Shown: positions 44,928 to 52,949 of the stretch, one piece after another | Layout of the letters: every line of letters starts with the position of its first letter | Position numbering within the stretch: position 1 is the first letter of the stretch | Assembly: GCF_001017435.1 (NCBI RefSeq) | Contig: NZ_CP011371.1 | Span: 4,650,001 to 4,714,000, forward strand | DNA: 64,000 bases | Reading direction: 5' to 3' | Origin: Caldimonas brevitalea | GTDB taxonomy: Bacteria > Pseudomonadota > Gammaproteobacteria > Burkholderiales > Burkholderiaceae_C | Program-made: the position numbers and the translations under genes | The notes under the pieces: model-generated | What the model was told of the DNA's origin: nothing | Database searches by the model: none | The model's input: the letters and a program-made list of their open reading frames with translations, nothing else

Positions 44928-45815
44928 CTACTCCACCGTTGTGGCAGGAGCGCCCTTCAGTTCGCGCAGGGTCTTTCCAGCCGCGTTCTTCCACTCGCTC
45001 CAGCCATCGGCGCTTCGCCCGGTAAGTGCAACCGCTGCGGCGCTGGGGGCGTCGAAGATGTGATCCTTCGTCAACACCACGCGGTCTCCTTCCACCCTCA
45101 GGACGCCGCTTTCGATAAGCCGCTCCCGTCGGCGCCCCGCAGAGGTGCCTTCCATTGAGGGAACGTTCTCGCGCCTTCCTGTCGAGCCTTGGAGAACGAC
45201 AAGCCCGTCTTGCGTGTAGTACCCCCGGCCGTCCGCGCCCGACGCACGACAAAATAGCATCTCGGGTTGTTCATCACCTTGCTGCAGCGGCACCAGCGGT
45301 TCGAACAAGGGGTACCCGAGCGTCGTGAGCAACATGCGGCCGATGTCGAAGAGCTCGTAGCAATCGGCCTCAAGGGGAGGTGGAATATCTTGCCGGCTTG
45401 CGTTGTTGCCGTTGGTGGGGACATACCGCCCAGCCTTCTTCACTTCCTGCAAGCAGTACCGCTCAAGGAACAGGGCGTGCGTCTGGGTGAAACTGTCAGA
45501 GCTGGTCAGCAGCACCAGCGCTCGCTCCCAGAAGTCCTTCTCCGCGTTGTGCCTCGGAAAGCGCACCCGCATATCGGCGGTCTGGCCAACATACACCTTC
45601 GGGTCCTCGGTGTCGTTTCCCTGCCCGATGAGGAAGTAGACCGCCACCTTCTGGCTCTCCGGCATCTTCAAGAACTGGCCAAGGAGACTCCGCGGCACCT
45701 CGACAACATGAACGATGCCGGTCGTGATTTGGGCCACGCGTATGCCCCTCGGGTCCCCGCCGGGCAGATAGATCTGGATGGTCTTAGGACGTGTGCTCAC
45801 AAGCTGATCTCCCAT
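44928..45815 (-). CDS. GIY-YIG nuclease family protein with DUF4357 domain
   Basis: 295 residues. The GIY-YIG core is VYFLIG (59-64) and KVYVGQT (73-79), followed by Arg at 83/85 (DMRVRF) and a candidate metal-binding Glu in HALFLERYCLQE. The C-terminal part matches DUF4357: SPSA-like segment near DAPSAAAVALTGRSADGWSEWK, then GKTLRELKG. Such proteins are found in restriction and mobile-element contexts and are predicted endonucleases. The ATG at 45815 gives the conserved N-terminus; upstream ATGs lack family support. Target unknown. Confidence 0.85.
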   Translation of the reverse strand: MGDQLVSTRPKTIQIYLPGGDPRGIRVAQITTGIVHVVEVPRSLLGQFLKMPESQKVAVYFLIGQGNDTEDPKVYVGQTADMRVRFPRHNAEKDFWERALVLLTSSDSFTQTHALFLERYCLQEVKKAGRYVPTNGNNASRQDIPPPLEADCYELFDIGRMLLTTLGYPLFEPLVPLQQGDEQPEMLFCRASGADGRGYYTQDGLVVLQGSTGRRENVPSMEGTSAGRRRERLIESGVLRVEGDRVVLTKDHIFDAPSAAAVALTGRSADGWSEWKNAAGKTLRELKGAPATTVE

Positions 45816-46089
45816 GTGGTTGCGCCACTTCTTCGATGCGCTACTGATGTGGGAGAGGACGATAACGGGGCCCAACGAGGCCGAGCAAGGCCGAATCTCA
45901 CAGGGTGCGCCTGCTAAAACATGCAGCATTCCAATCGGGGCCGCTTGTAGAGCCCGGCGGCGAAGGGTGTACACCGACGGCCCACAACGTTGTCCACCGC
46001 GCAGGTGAACAACCGGGATCGCCTGCTTTCGATCCGCAGGTGAGCACAGCCGAGAAGGAAGCGCACCTCCCCCCGGCCGGCACGTCCTC

Positions 46090-46341
46090 CTAGTCAGTCG
46101 TCAGGACCAGGCACCCCGCCATGATGCGCACGCGAACCTGCGCGTCGACCTCAAAGCCCGCCTCCCTCAGCCATTTCCCTCGCAGGCGAACCCACGGCAC
46201 AGGAACATCAGGCGTACCTGGCGGTTGGCGCGTACGGTCATGAGGAAGGAACGCGCCGTTGACGTTCAGGTAGCGCTCGTTCTTCTCCAGCTTGGTAGTT
46301 GTGGGCAATGCTTCGCCCGGCCTATGATTGACATCAGCCAC
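46090..46341 (-). CDS. SymE-family toxin-like protein (copy A)
   Basis: 83 residues. The SymE core is LRGKWLREAGFEVDAQVRVRI followed by MAGCLVLTTD at the C-terminus, an AbrB-like fold reported in E. coli SymE as an SOS-induced, RNA-antitoxin-controlled toxin. GTG at 46341 is chosen because GGAAG precedes it and the same GTG and its surroundings are conserved in copy B at 48778. Frames extending further upstream lack support. Its leader shares a conserved hairpin region with copy B. Confidence 0.78.
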   Translation of the reverse strand: MADVNHRPGEALPTTTKLEKNERYLNVNGAFLPHDRTRQPPGTPDVPVPWVRLRGKWLREAGFEVDAQVRVRIMAGCLVLTTD

Positions 46342-46450
46342 GATTAACTTCCGAGTAAGTTGGTTGTGGTTAGCCGGCCCGAGGTGTTCCCGCACCTTCG
46401 GGTCGGCGCCCTTACGGCGTCCGCCGCGCCCACAGCATAAAGAGACAGGC
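46342..46450 (-). promoter_or_regulatory. Conserved structured leader of symE copy A
   Basis: About 105 bp upstream of the GTG start matches the leader at 48779-48890, including GTTGGTTGTGGTTAG and ATAAAGAGA (given on the plus strand). A hairpin GGCCCGAGGTG (46376-46386) / CACCTTCGGGTC (46393-46404) covaries with copy B. It may be the symE 5' UTR and/or encode a SymR-like antisense RNA. Confidence 0.55.
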
Positions 46451-46567
46451 TCCCACAGGGAAGGACTGGAGGGGCGCTTTTCTGGCTCTAGGAGATACAA
46501 GCGCGTCCATCTGATCACCAGCCGGTGTCTGTTTTGAGAAGCTGCGGCGCGACAGGCCGTAATCGAT

Positions 46568-47060
46568 CTACAGCCTCAACACATCCAGCACCGTGTGCTC
46601 CCGCCGCGGAGGCGGCAGTGAAGCCGGCAACCGCGGCCTCGACCCCTGTCCGTGTCGTCGTGCTTTCGAACGGCTGGCCCGTGTCACGCCACAGTGGATG
46701 CTGTGCAAGGTCGTCTTGATGAACTGGTCGCACACGCCACGTGGCAGCCCCGTCGCTTCCCAGGCACAGGTCCCCAATCGGCCACTGACGTCGAGCTGCA
46801 GAAGTGGCACGAGGTTGCCCACCTGAAGGGTGATCAAGAGCGGGTCCTGCAGCAGCGTGCGGACCAACCGGTAGCGGTAGTGCGGACCCAGCGTGGAGTT
46901 GTCGTCCAGGACCACGACCACCGAGCGGTGAAGGCCCGTGGCGAACCCCTCCGATTGCAGCTGCCGCTCCAGCCGGCGGTACCAAGTGCGTCTGCCCCTC
47001 CACGATAGCTCGGGGGCGAGCGTCGCATAGCACCAGAAGCCGTATTGCGCGTTCTCATCG
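46568..47060 (-). pseudogene. Unrecognised coding fragment lacking a start codon
   Basis: A clearly coding-like minus-strand frame reads from about 47060 (DENAQYGFWCYATLAPELSW..., then SVVVVLDDNSTLGPHYRYRL) to TAG at 46568, about 160 residues. No ATG, GTG or TTG precedes the conserved-looking N-terminal part in frame. The only AAGGAG-linked ATG (near 47056) is in another frame. It is therefore a truncated or frameshifted gene. Family not recognised. Confidence 0.5.
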
Positions 47061-47079
47061 ATGATGCTTCTCCTTCTAA

Positions 47080-47180
47080 AGGCCTGCGCAACTCGCAGGC
47101 AAAAGGTTGCCCCTGCCCCGCAACCGTGATCGCGGAGATCAGCTCTTTCGATTCATGCTGGCCCTCAGACCGGCGTGACA
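47080..47180 (+). promoter_or_regulatory. Degenerate cobalamin-riboswitch-like sequence
   Basis: On the plus strand, CGCAGGCAAAAGG is followed by CTGCCCCGCAACCGTGATCG and, about 40 nt later, CCTCAGACCGGC. These match the AAAAGGGAA, CTGCCCCCGCAACNGT and AGACCNGCC boxes of B12 riboswitches. The P3-P4 part between the first two boxes is nearly absent, so it is probably a decayed aptamer. No B12 gene follows; the next gene is a LysR regulator. Confidence 0.4.
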
Positions 47181-47519
47181 GACGTCCGGCTGACTGCGGC
47201 AGGCCGACGTCGACAACTGCCTCTGCGAGCTTTCTGGAAGTCGACACCGCCGCCGACGTGTTCTTCGTTGATCGAGTCCCCCGCACCGAGGGCAAGGCAG
47301 CAGGGCCAAGACGCCGGCAACCCGACTTGAACTAGCATGAGGAGCCGTGCATTCGACCCACCATCGTGCAGCGGCGACGACGCGACCAACGTCGTCCCGA
47401 CCCAGCCTCTTTGCTTCATTGCCGCCTCCCTGAGTACGCGCTATTTTTCGCCGACTCGGGCCCGTACTTCAACGACATATGTCGTCCGGGACCCATGCAA
47501 ACCAGTTATGGGAGGTCGA

Positions 47520-48452
47520 ATGGAATTGAGGCATCTGCGTTACTTTGCGGCGGTCGCCGAATCAGGCAGCTTGAGCGCCGCGGCGGACAAGCTGTTCATC
47601 GCTCAGCCGGCCCTTTCAAAGCAGATCCGGCAGTTGGAGGAAGAACTCGGCGTGCTACTGTTCGCCCGCCATGCACGGGGTGTGGTTCTGACCGCAGCTG
47701 GCAAGGCGTTGCTACCGGAGGTGCGGGTGCAACTCATGTCGATGGGACGCTTGGTGAATCTGGCACGCCGTGCCAAAGCCGACGAAATCCACTGCCTCAG
47801 GATTGGACTGGTCCCGACCGCGACGGGAACGGTGCTACCCGCGTTGGCCGCCCGGCTTCGAGCGAGTCATCCCGGTATCGACATCGATGTGCGCGACATG
47901 AAGAGCAGCGACCAGGTCGAAGCGCTCCTCGCCGACGAGATCGACCTCGGCATTGCGTCCATTCCGCCCCGGCACGCCAGCATCTCGGTCGCGTGCGAGC
48001 TCGACGACCGGCTGTGCATTGCTCTGCACTGCCAGGACCCGCGCGCCTTGCGACCCACGCTCGACCTGCAGCAGTTCGCCGAGGACCGGTTCGCCGCCTT
48101 CACGGAACAGCCGTGGCTGTCGCACTCGGGCAGATCAAGCGAGCTGTTCGTGGAGGCCGGGTTCCAGCCTTACGTCCACTACCATGCGGCCACGGTGCAC
48201 GGTGTGCTGGACCTGGTTGCGGCCGGCCTGGCGGTCGCACTGGTTCCTGCAACCGTCGCCGTCCACCGGCCGAAGCAGGTGGTCGTGCGTGCATTGAGCG
48301 ACGCGCCTCGCTGCCAGCCGCTGACGGTGTTGCGCCGACGGGCGGATGGCAACCCGGTGCTCGTATCGGTGGAGCCCGCGCTGAGGGACATCTTTGTGGA
48401 ACTTCAGCGGGAAGGGGACGAGGCCCTGAGCGAAGCAGCGCACGCCAGCTGA
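47520..48452 (+). CDS. LysR-family transcriptional regulator
   Basis: 310 residues. The N-terminal winged HTH is MELRHLRYFAAVAESGSLS, SAAADKLFIAQPALSKQIRQLE and the basic wing LLFARHARGVVLT. The C-terminal substrate-binding-like domain (about 90-295) is of the LysR effector type. The ATG at 47520 follows GGGAGG at good spacing and gives the normal LysR start. LysR regulators usually control a divergent neighbour; here the neighbour is a broken fragment, so its original target may be lost. Inducer unknown. Confidence 0.92.
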   Translation: MELRHLRYFAAVAESGSLSAAADKLFIAQPALSKQIRQLEEELGVLLFARHARGVVLTAAGKALLPEVRVQLMSMGRLVNLARRAKADEIHCLRIGLVPTATGTVLPALAARLRASHPGIDIDVRDMKSSDQVEALLADEIDLGIASIPPRHASISVACELDDRLCIALHCQDPRALRPTLDLQQFAEDRFAAFTEQPWLSHSGRSSELFVEAGFQPYVHYHAATVHGVLDLVAAGLAVALVPATVAVHRPKQVVVRALSDAPRCQPLTVLRRRADGNPVLVSVEPALRDIFVELQREGDEALSEAAHAS

Positions 48453-48523
48453 GCTGCCAGGGAAAGAACGACAGCGTCCAATGGCGAGCAAGAAGAGCCG
48501 CCCTGGGCGGCTCATTGGCGCCG

Positions 48524-48778
48524 CTAATCTGTCGTCAAGACCAAGCACCCGTCCGTGATTCGAATACGCACGCGCGCCCGGATGGCAAAGCCAGCAGCTT
48601 CCAGCCATTTGCCGCTGAGTCGCATCCATGGGACCCTCGTTTCGACGGTCTCGGTATGCAGCCCGTTGCCCGCCCTTTGGTACGTCTGGTACGTCGCGCA
48701 GACTGAGATGTACCGTTCGTGCTTCAGCAGTTTTCTTGAGGGCGATGCTTCGCCCGGCCTATGATTGACATCAGCCAC
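48524..48778 (-). CDS. SymE-family toxin-like protein (copy B)
   Basis: 84 residues with the same start region (VADVNHRPGEA) and C-terminus (RVRIRITDGCLVLTTD) as copy A, and core LSGKWLEAAGFAIRAR. The GTG start at 48778 has GGAAG upstream and is shared with copy A; a TTG at 48796 would add six residues. SymE proteins are toxin-like AbrB-fold proteins normally repressed by an antisense RNA over the start. Whether both copies are active cannot be told. Confidence 0.8.
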   Translation of the reverse strand: MADVNHRPGEASPSRKLLKHERYISVCATYQTYQRAGNGLHTETVETRVPWMRLSGKWLEAAGFAIRARVRIRITDGCLVLTTD

Positions 48779-48890
48779 GATTGACTTCCTACCCAAGTTG
48801 GTTGTGGTTAGCTGGCCTGGGGTGTTGACGCACCTTCAGGCCGGCGCCTATTGCGGCGGCTGCCGCGCGGACAGGATAAAGAGACCCGTC
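48779..48890 (-). promoter_or_regulatory. Conserved structured leader of symE copy B
   Basis: Counterpart of 46342-46450. Hairpin GGCCTGGGGTG (48814-48824) / CACCTTCAGGCC (48831-48842). Relative to copy A a C-G pair became T-A and a G-T became G-C, preserving the stem. The plus-strand block GGATAAAGAGACC is also conserved. Confidence 0.55.
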
Positions 48891-48938
48891 CGAAGAGGGA
48901 AGAAGAGGATGCCGTGCTCGCCGAGAGCCTCTTCCCGT

Positions 48939-49421
48939 TCATCGCGTCACTGTGGCGAAGCCGAGCACCGCACGTTGCCTCCCCCACTCGCGGGGCAGAA
49001 GATCCTCTCGCCCGCGCAGCAGGTGAAGGTGCAGGTGTCGCGGCTGCTTCCCCTCGAAGATCGCCTCGACGATGTCCGGTGCCAGCAAGGTGAGCCTCAG
49101 CACTTCGGCAATCCAGCCCGGATCGAGCTTGAGCTGGCGGGCCAGCTCCTTGGTGGTCTGGACCTCGCCGCTGTCCAGCAATCGCTGCCAGTAGAACGCT
49201 TTGCCCAGCACCTTGATCATCGACAGATCAAAGGTTGGCTGGGCTGGCGCCCCGCCTTCCCCAGGCGGCGGCGTCAGCACCTTGCGGATGTGCCGGCGAC
49301 GGATGGTGAGCGGCACGAAGGTGACGCTCTGCACCCCGGTGCTGTGCTGCCGCGGCGAACCCGCGCCCTCGACCGTCACCGCCTGCCGGGCGCTGCCCTT
49401 CGGCTTGACCGCATCGCCCAT
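48939..49421 (-). CDS. Recombinase-associated DNA-binding hypothetical
   Basis: 160 residues, last gene of the recombinase cassette. The ATG at 49421 overlaps the recombinase stop by 4 bp. RRRHIRKVLTPP leads to a ParB-HTH-like helical segment (LGKAFYWQRLLDSGEVQTTKELARQLKLDPGWIAEVLRLTLL), plausibly DNA-binding. The pattern recurs next to serine recombinases in phage-like elements (family knowledge), suggesting a helper or regulator of integration or excision. No enzymatic motif. Confidence 0.7.
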   Translation of the reverse strand: MGDAVKPKGSARQAVTVEGAGSPRQHSTGVQSVTFVPLTIRRRHIRKVLTPPPGEGGAPAQPTFDLSMIKVLGKAFYWQRLLDSGEVQTTKELARQLKLDPGWIAEVLRLTLLAPDIVEAIFEGKQPRHLHLHLLRGREDLLPREWGRQRAVLGFATVTR

Positions 49422-50836
49422 CAAACACCCTCCGCTTCTTCGACCAGCAGCCGCTGCTCCTCCACGAACCGGTGCCGTTGGATCTCGAGACCGAAGCCCG
49501 ACCAGCCGTCCTCGCGCCAGACGATGTCCAGCCCGCCGTCATGCAGTTGCACCCGCTCGATCAGCAAGCGGGCGATGCGCTGCTGCTCCGCGGGAAACAG
49601 CTGCTCCCACACGTCGCCGATGCGCTGCAGGGCCACCACCGCCTGCGCCTCGTCGATGTCCCGCCCTTCGGGGTGCTCCAGCGCCGCCTTCCACACCGCA
49701 ATGACCATCTCCGGCTGCCGCAGCGTCGCCTGCAGCTGCTGCAGCACGGCGCCCTCGATCTCCGCGGCCGGCAACAGGCCGATGTCGGACTTCCCAGGCT
49801 CGGCCACTGAACCGGCACACCGGCGCTTGTAGAGGGACGAGACGTAGTAGCGGTACCGCTTGCCCCCTTTCTTGGCGGTATACGTCGGCAGCATGCGCTG
49901 CCCGTCCGGGGCGAACAGCAGCCCCGCCAGCAAGGCCGGGTGCTCGGTCCGGCGCACCTGGGCGCCTTTGCGCCGCTGATCGATGACGGCGTGCACAGCG
50001 TCCCACAGCGCCTGCGGGACGATGGGCTCGTGCTGACCCTCGTAGCTCGTTCCCTTGTGGACGATCTCGCCGAGGTAGACGCGGTTGCGCAGGAGTTTGC
50101 GGATATGGGTCTGGTCGATGAAACGGCCGGGCCGGCGGGTGCCGGCCTGCGTCACCCACGACTTGGTGGTCCGCCCTTCGATGGCCAATTCGCGCACCAG
50201 CCGCGCAGCGGAACCATGCTCGGCGAAACGCCGGAAGATGTCGCGCACCAGTTCGGCCTCGGCCTCGTTGACCACCAGGCGGCGGTCCTGCACGTCGTAG
50301 CCGAGCGGCGGCATGCCGCCCATCCACATGCCCTTGGCCTTGCTGGCGGCGATCTTGTCTCGGATGCGCTCGCCGGTGACCTCGCGCTCGAACTGGGCGA
50401 AGGACAGCAGCACGTTGAGCGTGAGCCGCCCCATGCTGGTGGTGGTGTTGAACTGCTGGGTGACCGACACGAAGGACACGCCGCGCCGGTCGAAGATTTC
50501 CACCAGCCGCGCGAAGTCCGTCAGGCTGCGGGTGAGCCGGTCGATCTTGTAGACGACCACGATGTCGACCCGCCCGGCGTCGATATCCGCGAGCAGGCGC
50601 TGCAGCGCCGGCCGCTCCAGGTTGCCGCCGGAATAGGCCGGGTCGTCGTAGCCGTCGTGCACGGCAATCCAGCCTTCATGGCGTTGGCTGGCGATGTAGG
50701 CGAGCCCGGCGTCGCGCTGGGCCTCCAAGCTGTTGTAGTCCTGGTCCAGCCCTTCGTCGGTGGACTTGCGGGTGTAGACCGCGCAGCGCCTTTGGGGTGC
50801 CACCGAGGCGGCCAGGGCCGCGCGTGAGGCCTTCAT
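49421..50836 (-). CDS. Serine site-specific recombinase (integrase)
   Basis: 471 residues. The N-terminal resolvase/invertase domain (about 17-160) has the catalytic Ser in VYTRKSTDEG (S25) and YKIDRLTRSL with the conserved Arg residues. A recombinase domain (about 180-285) follows, then a zinc-ribbon-like segment with few Cys (KKGGKRYRYYVSSLYKRRC) and a helical C-terminus. Such enzymes integrate and excise phage or ICE DNA between short att sites. GGGAGG precedes ATG 50836, which overlaps the DUF2924 stop by 4 bp. The degenerate Cys pattern leaves zinc binding uncertain. Confidence 0.9.
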   Translation of the reverse strand: MKASRAALAASVAPQRRCAVYTRKSTDEGLDQDYNSLEAQRDAGLAYIASQRHEGWIAVHDGYDDPAYSGGNLERPALQRLLADIDAGRVDIVVVYKIDRLTRSLTDFARLVEIFDRRGVSFVSVTQQFNTTTSMGRLTLNVLLSFAQFEREVTGERIRDKIAASKAKGMWMGGMPPLGYDVQDRRLVVNEAEAELVRDIFRRFAEHGSAARLVRELAIEGRTTKSWVTQAGTRRPGRFIDQTHIRKLLRNRVYLGEIVHKGTSYEGQHEPIVPQALWDAVHAVIDQRRKGAQVRRTEHPALLAGLLFAPDGQRMLPTYTAKKGGKRYRYYVSSLYKRRCAGSVAEPGKSDIGLLPAAEIEGAVLQQLQATLRQPEMVIAVWKAALEHPEGRDIDEAQAVVALQRIGDVWEQLFPAEQQRIARLLIERVQLHDGGLDIVWREDGWSGFGLEIQRHRFVEEQRLLVEEAEGV

Positions 50837-51312
50837 GCCTTGCCTCCCTGGCGTGGCGTGCGCAGGCCGAAGAAGGCGGGCCCACTCCACTGCGTGCCGG
50901 TGATGGCGCGAGCGATGGCCGACAGGCTCCTGTAGCGCCGGCCCTGGTACTCGAACTCGTTCGGGCCGCGTGTCACAACCCGGTGCTCTACGCCGTCATA
51001 CACACGGGTCAACAGCGTTCCCGGCAGCAGGCTGTTCGCTTCGCGCTGGCTGAGCCGCGGCACGATGCCGGTTTCGCCGATGTTTTCCAGCCGGCGGCGC
51101 ACCGAGGGCGACAAGCCGCCGAAGGCGCGCTCCTGCAAGCGGTAGGCGATGCGGCTCTCCAGATAAACCCGGTTGTGGTGGGCAGGCCGCTCGTCGAACA
51201 GTTCGTCCCAGCGGGCCCACAGCTGCTCCATGTCCAGGTGCGGCAGCTGGGCGATCTGTTCGGCCAGGCTCGCTTCTGCAGGGCCTGGCCGCACCGGTGC
51301 GAAGGTCGTCAT
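50833..51312 (-). CDS. DUF2924 domain protein
   Basis: 159 residues of the DUF2924 family, recognised by MEQLWARWDELFDERPAHHNR, the helix YLESRIAYRLQERAFGG, and the C-terminal GRRYRSLSAIARAITGTQWSGPAFFGL. DUF2924 proteins are almost always encoded with serine recombinases in phage-like elements and may bind DNA or assist recombination. AAGGAG lies within the end of the upstream small gene. Coupled by overlap to the recombinase. Confidence 0.85.
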   Translation of the reverse strand: MTTFAPVRPGPAEASLAEQIAQLPHLDMEQLWARWDELFDERPAHHNRVYLESRIAYRLQERAFGGLSPSVRRRLENIGETGIVPRLSQREANSLLPGTLLTRVYDGVEHRVVTRGPNEFEYQGRRYRSLSAIARAITGTQWSGPAFFGLRTPRQGGKA

Positions 51313-51315
51313 ATA

Positions 51316-51543
51316 TCAACTCCTTTTCGGTTGAGAGGGGTTGGCATTCACGCTCTGGGTGGGCAGGAGGCCAAGTCCAACCGTCTCTATTTCCGTGTGA
51401 AGTGGCGTGGAAGCCGCAGTGGGCCGGGCGCGCAAGCGCAGCAGCGCGCCGGCCAACAGGTCGGCAACTTCTTGGTGCGGAGGCCGGGGCGCCAAGCTTG
51501 CATCAGCGTCCCTGTCAGACCTGCGAGTTTGGTGGGATGACAT
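51316..51543 (-). CDS. Small protein at the head of the recombinase cassette
   Basis: 75 residues with PPHQEVADLLAGALLRLRARP and a terminal SVNANPSQPKRS. The position is immediately upstream of DUF2924, with that gene's Shine-Dalgarno inside its last codons. Similar short frames are known before such cassettes, so it is probably real. No domain. Confidence 0.5.
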   Translation of the reverse strand: MSSHQTRRSDRDADASLAPRPPHQEVADLLAGALLRLRARPTAASTPLHTEIETVGLGLLPTQSVNANPSQPKRS

Positions 51544-51710
51544 TGGTAAGCAGCAGTACGAAGAACCGTTTCCATGCTAGGGTTTACTCTCGGTGGCGTA
51601 TCGGGTTCTAGCGGGTTAGCGGGGGTTCGACACCCACCGGACACGTGTGTGTGTATATGCAACAACCATCGCAGGGAATTCGATCCCTGCATCAAGTCGG
51701 AGAGAGAAGC

Positions 51711-52949
51711 GTGACGAAGATGTGGACGTATGTGGACGTCCTGACCCAGCTGGCGTCGGAAGATGTGCTGCACGGCTGGCTGGCGGAGCAGGGATTGGCG
51801 GCAGAGCTGCAGCACCTGGAGTGCGAGGACGCCATCGCGTCCGCCGTCGTTCGTGCGGTTCAAGCCTTGGAGAACGCCCAGACGCGAGAACGAATCATCG
51901 CGGGCCTGCAGCGCGGGGCGCAGCTGGCCCACCCACTCGGCCGCGACGCGATGTTCGAGGCTGCGGCCATCCACGGCGACGTCTTCCTGGCGCTGGTCGC
52001 CTGCAAGAGCGATTTGCACCGATCGTTCTGGCTCTATGTCTGCCACCGCGCCATCTTCGATCAGGCCTGCGCGGCGGAATACCTGGACGCGAACGTCGCC
52101 CGCGCGCAGCAGCATGACCTCGGCTGCAAGGTGGTGCCCCGGCGCGACGCGGCAGCCCTGCAAGCCCTGTGTGCCGAGGTGGGCGCCTTCTACCGGCAGC
52201 AGTTCGGTTGTGGCGACCGCTGCGTGGCGCAGTTGTTCGAGCGCAGCAACAACGTCTTCGTGCTGACGCTCCACGTCAAGGACCTGCCGAGCCTGCTGCT
52301 GGAATTCGACGGCGACGCCGTTCGCCAGCGCATCGGTCACCCCAGCATCCACATCGTCCTGGAGTACGCCCCGCGCACGGGCGCCACCCGCTCCCTGGTA
52401 CGTGGCGGCGCCAAGTTCCACCAGATGCTGGTAAACGCATTCGCCCGCCACCTGCTGGCCTGCGAGGTCGACGCACAGCGCGTTCTGCGGCCACGGTTCG
52501 ATCTTTCCCCGCTGCGCGACGGCTTCCGGGTACCGCGGGCGATCGAGGATGGTTTCGCGGTCGTGCAGGTGAAGTCGCTGTCCCTGATCAGCCCGAACGG
52601 CACCCTGAAGCTGGAGTGCAGCGCGACCGCCGCGAGCGGGCGGCGCTGCGTCACCGAGTTGCTGAAGGACATCTGGTGCGAGGACCATCCGCTCACGGAC
52701 GGATGGAGGATCACTGCGGCCGACATCGCGCTTTACTACCCGCCCGAGCCGGGTCGAAGCCGAATGCGGCAGGTCTGCCTGGAGATCACCGATCGCGGTC
52801 GCGTGAACCTGCACAAGTTCGAGGCGAGCCTGCAGCGCCAGCTGGAGAGCTACTTGATCGACATGGGCATCCTGCGCCCCGAGCAGACCTTCGAGGCACT
52901 CTCCTTGCCGACTGGGATGCCGGAGCACACGGTGGAGCCGGGTCCGTGA
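51711..52949 (+). CDS. Unrecognised prophage protein, first gene of an overlapping pair
   Basis: 412 residues from GTG 51711, preceded by GGAGAGAG at good spacing (an ATG nine bases later is possible). No family recognised. The protein is globular with no membrane segment and a balanced alpha/beta composition. Notable stretches are YVCHRAIFDQACAAEYLDA, LERSNN-like QLFERSNNVFVLTLHVKDL, and RQVCLEITDRGRVNLHKFE near the C-terminus. The stop overlaps the next gene's GTG by 4 bp (GTGA). It lies between the integration cassette and the early operon, a common place for cargo genes. Confidence 0.7.
   Translation: MTKMWTYVDVLTQLASEDVLHGWLAEQGLAAELQHLECEDAIASAVVRAVQALENAQTRERIIAGLQRGAQLAHPLGRDAMFEAAAIHGDVFLALVACKSDLHRSFWLYVCHRAIFDQACAAEYLDANVARAQQHDLGCKVVPRRDAAALQALCAEVGAFYRQQFGCGDRCVAQLFERSNNVFVLTLHVKDLPSLLLEFDGDAVRQRIGHPSIHIVLEYAPRTGATRSLVRGGAKFHQMLVNAFARHLLACEVDAQRVLRPRFDLSPLRDGFRVPRAIEDGFAVVQVKSLSLISPNGTLKLECSATAASGRRCVTELLKDIWCEDHPLTDGWRITAADIALYYPPEPGRSRMRQVCLEITDRGRVNLHKFEASLQRQLESYLIDMGILRPEQTFEALSLPTGMPEHTVEPGP

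Larger units (their letters stand above)
31335..48938. mobile_element. Accessory/defence genomic island adjacent to tRNA-Thr (boundaries approximate)
   Basis: Directly after tRNA-Thr the content changes from housekeeping genes to an ABC-3C operon, a broken gene, an H-NS-like silencer, a giant fusion helicase, a GIY-YIG nuclease, duplicated symE genes and fragments, with long non-coding gaps. No tyrosine integrase or complete att repeat is visible, so whether this is one integrated element or a hotspot of successive insertions is open. The right edge is set at the serine-recombinase prophage. Confidence 0.5.

Noticed and set aside
51622..51635. tRNA T-arm-like sequence GGGGTTCGACACCC, considered as an att site in a tRNA fragment
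   Set aside because: Only three to four stem pairs form and no acceptor or anticodon stem can be folded around it.
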